This document shows, in pieces, positions 47,684 to 49,851 of a DNA stretch of 49,851 bases. Numbering within the stretch: the first letter of the stretch is position 1; every line of letters starts with the position of its first letter. Origin of the DNA: Alkalitalea saponilacus (lineage in GTDB: Bacteria > Bacteroidota > Bacteroidia > Bacteroidales > Marinilabiliaceae). The stretch spans positions 1 through 49,851 of the forward strand of contig NZ_FUYV01000004.1 of the NCBI RefSeq assembly GCF_900168165.1, given 5' to 3'. The translations under genes and the position numbers were made by a program. Below the pieces are notes generated by a model. The model was not told the origin of the DNA and made no database searches. It saw only the letters and a program-made list of their open reading frames with translations.

Positions 47684-49851
47684 ATGAATTATAGATATTT
47701 ATTACGATTGTTTATCATGTTGATTTTTTCTTTTGGCAGCTTCCTTATCGGAATTGCTCAAGAAAGAGAACCATCAGCTATTTCCGATTATGAGAGAATT
47801 AGAAATGAAGCCAGGGAGGCATTGGAAAAAGGTGATATTGGAGAATATATTATTTTAGCAGGAATTAATGATATTTTAGATTGTCTTGAGCCTGCATATT
47901 GTCAAAATTCCGGAGAAGTTCTTTTATACCCAAATGATGATTGGACAATATTAGGTTCTACTGTTGGTTTTGAGTGGGAGATAAGTGTTGGAGGTATGAT
48001 TATCGATACTTCAGGTGGTTTAATTACCCAAATTGGAGAGGGTCTTGATGCTGAATTTTATTTCAATCCTGAATTGCTCTCAGAAGTTTATCTGAGTCGA
48101 ACACTTAAATTTGAAATCTTTCAGGTGACAAGTTCCGGCTTCCGTTCTACATCAATGAGTGATGAAACAACTGTTTTACCCATACCTACAATATTTAATT
48201 TAATGGGGGATGAAGAAACCTGTTCCGGTTCTCCAATTACTCTTGATTTAAGTGGTAGTCAAACAGCTGTACGATATCGACTTTTTAGAGATGATGTATA
48301 TACTTTTACTCTTATAGATGGAACAGGAAGTCCTATTTCATTTCCTAATATTAGCACATCAGGATTATACACTGTTCGTGCCGAGATTGTTGCCAGTGGA
48401 TGTCAGGCAAGAATGAACGGAGAGGTTGATCTTGTCGTGCATCCCCTTCCTACTCCGATAGCCTCCTCTGATGAACCGGCATATTGTGAAGGAGATCCTA
48501 TTCAACTGTTCGCAGAGCCTGATGGAATGGCATTCTATGAATGGACATTCCCCGATGGAACTACTACATCAACCGATCAAAATCCAATAATATCGAATGC
48601 AATCAGAGCTGACCATCATGGCCAGTTTTCATTGTTTGTACGCGATGCTAACGGTTGTGAAAACACCACAACAATAAATATTACCGTTAATGAAAACCCT
48701 GAAGTTTCCATCGTAGCTCCAGGTGAGGCTTGTGAGGATTCTGATTTCACAATTCAAGCAGTTGTAACAGGTGGAACTGGTCCTTTCTCTTATTATTGGG
48801 AGAAAGATGGAGATGACATGGGATTGCCATCTTCTACATCTACAATTTCTATTAATGGTGCAAATGTCATAAATGATTCCGGTATTTATACTGTGGTAGT
48901 TGCCGACAACAATGGCTGCGGTTCTGATGAAGCTTCAACAACCATTACAATCAATCCAAGACCGCAAATTAGCCCGATTGATTACACAGGTGATGTTTGT
49001 GAAGGCGAATCAATCACCCTTTCAATTGATGAACCAACCAGTGGGGACGGAAATTATACTTATTATTGGGAATTAGATGGTACGCCCATTCCTAATAACT
49101 CACGTACCTTAACGATCAACCCGATTTCATTAACCGATGCCGGAACTTACACTGTTATTGTGGAAGATGGTAACGGTTGTTTTAGTGATGTTGAAACACA
49201 AGTTGTCGTAGTCTTTACAAACCCTGATGCTGAGCTTTTGGGCCCAATTGAATTGTGTGTTGGTTCTACTGGCACTTATACTGCATCCGGTGGAGATGAA
49301 TACGAGTTTTTCATTGATGGTGACTTGGTACAGGCTAAGTCAGCAATTGATTTTATAGAATATACTCCCACTGTTGGTGATATCGGGATTCGTGAGATTC
49401 AGGTTGTTGTCCATACCAATGATGGATGTACCGATACAACAGAAATCTCTGTTGAAGTTTATCCTCTTCCGGTTGTTGCAATTTCACTTGAAGATCCTGC
49501 TATCTGTGATGGTAGTAGCACCAATCTTATAATTGAGCTAACAACAGGGACAACCCCCTGGTCAGTTACTTTTAGTGATGGAACAGATTCTTTTACTGAG
49601 AATAATATTCCTGGAAATACTGTTTCCATTCCTGTATCACCGGTTTCGAATACAACATACAGTATTGTATCCGTGGAAGATGCCAATGGATGTGAATTGT
49701 TCCCTGTTGGTTTGGACGTAGAACTTATTGTAAATGAGAACCCAACTGTTTTAATTGATAGTGATAACAGTCCTTCACATCAGGTTTGTTTGGGAGAAGA
49801 TCTTGAGTTAGAAGCTACGCCGTCAGGAGGAAGCGGTAATTATGTTTACCG
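47684..49851 (+). CDS. Giant secreted Ig/PKD-repeat surface protein, 5' part (runs off window)
   Basis: Open frame of 722 codons with no stop before the window edge. Signal peptide MNYRYLLRLFIMLIFSFGSFLIGIAQ; an in-frame ATG at 47660 would add eight residues and is less likely. After a unique region (about 27-165) come seven Ig-like repeats of about 80-90 residues, starting near 166, 253, 336, 424, 511, 592 and 684. Each has the pattern P-x-P, then C-x-G (CEGESITL), YYWE-x-DG, DSGIYTVVVADNNGCG. Two Cys per repeat probably form a disulphide. This is the style of SprB-like adhesins and other type IX secretion cargo in Bacteroidetes; the sorting tail that would prove it lies outside the window. 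Confidence 0.85.
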   Translation, partial: MNYRYLLRLFIMLIFSFGSFLIGIAQEREPSAISDYERIRNEAREALEKGDIGEYIILAGINDILDCLEPAYCQNSGEVLLYPNDDWTILGSTVGFEWEISVGGMIIDTSGGLITQIGEGLDAEFYFNPELLSEVYLSRTLKFEIFQVTSSGFRSTSMSDETTVLPIPTIFNLMGDEETCSGSPITLDLSGSQTAVRYRLFRDDVYTFTLIDGTGSPISFPNISTSGLYTVRAEIVASGCQARMNGEVDLVVHPLPTPIASSDEPAYCEGDPIQLFAEPDGMAFYEWTFPDGTTTSTDQNPIISNAIRADHHGQFSLFVRDANGCENTTTINITVNENPEVSIVAPGEACEDSDFTIQAVVTGGTGPFSYYWEKDGDDMGLPSSTSTISINGANVINDSGIYTVVVADNNGCGSDEASTTITINPRPQISPIDYTGDVCEGESITLSIDEPTSGDGNYTYYWELDGTPIPNNSRTLTINPISLTDAGTYTVIVEDGNGCFSDVETQVVVVFTNPDAELLGPIELCVGSTGTYTASGGDEYEFFIDGDLVQAKSAIDFIEYTPTVGDIGIREIQVVVHTNDGCTDTTEISVEVYPLPVVAISLEDPAICDGSSTNLIIELTTGTTPWSVTFSDGTDSFTENNIPGNTVSIPVSPVSNTTYSIVSVEDANGCELFPVGLDVELIVNENPTVLIDSDNSPSHQVCLGEDLELEATPSGGSGNYVY

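Overview
The window looks like the chromosome of a free-living, polysaccharide-using member of the Bacteroidota, most likely Bacteroidales/Marinilabiliales-like. Pointers are the low G+C, a complete bat (aerotolerance) operon beside moxR, GH43 and beta-helix lipoproteins, a DUF2027-Smr protein, tyrosine-tailed capsule kinases, Ig-repeat surface protein, and many upstream regions carrying the Bacteroidetes -7 element TAnnTTTG. No rRNA, tRNA or CRISPR array was seen.

Layout. 1-290 is the end of an IS4-type (DUF4372) insertion sequence running off the left edge. 465-4407 holds two convergent carbohydrate-active lipoproteins (beta-helix protein; GH43) with a hairpin terminator for each. 4613-13983 (minus) is an efflux operon: TolC, HlyD/MacA adaptor, a small four-helix-bundle gene, an ABC ATPase and two FtsX/MacB permeases, ending in decayed fragments of a lipoprotein/peptidase and a third permease. 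It is divergent from an NtrC-type regulator and its histidine kinase (14270-16955), and a sigma-54-like promoter lies in front of tolC. 17113-25887 (minus) is moxR, DUF58, a BatD-like gene, batA, batB, batC, batD, batE. 26139-29857 has a BFD-like protein, QueA, a DUF2027-Smr protein and an amidohydrolase that has lost its metal site. Two EamA transporters, an unannotated 51-residue metallothionein-like peptide and a WcaF-type acyltransferase follow.

33318-43236 is a surface polysaccharide region: a Wzi/RemB-like barrel, two tyrosine kinases of Wzc type (one with a long Tyr-Gly tail, one nearly without), a Wza-type export lipoprotein, a WecA/MraY-type initiating transferase and a GT2. MurB, a MATE transporter, a very AT-rich spacer, an unrecognised 214-residue protein and the first 722 codons of a giant Ig-repeat surface protein end the window.

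The most unusual signal cuts across these regions: at least nine spacers contain degenerate tandem arrays of strict period 7 (or, at two sites, period 8), of several unrelated unit families. Two such arrays, inverted relative to each other, exactly bracket the four-helix-bundle gene that sits between the adaptor stop codon and the ATPase start in the efflux operon, giving a 575-bp cassette that may be a mobile element. Another inverted pair, with a perfect 20-bp match, brackets batE.
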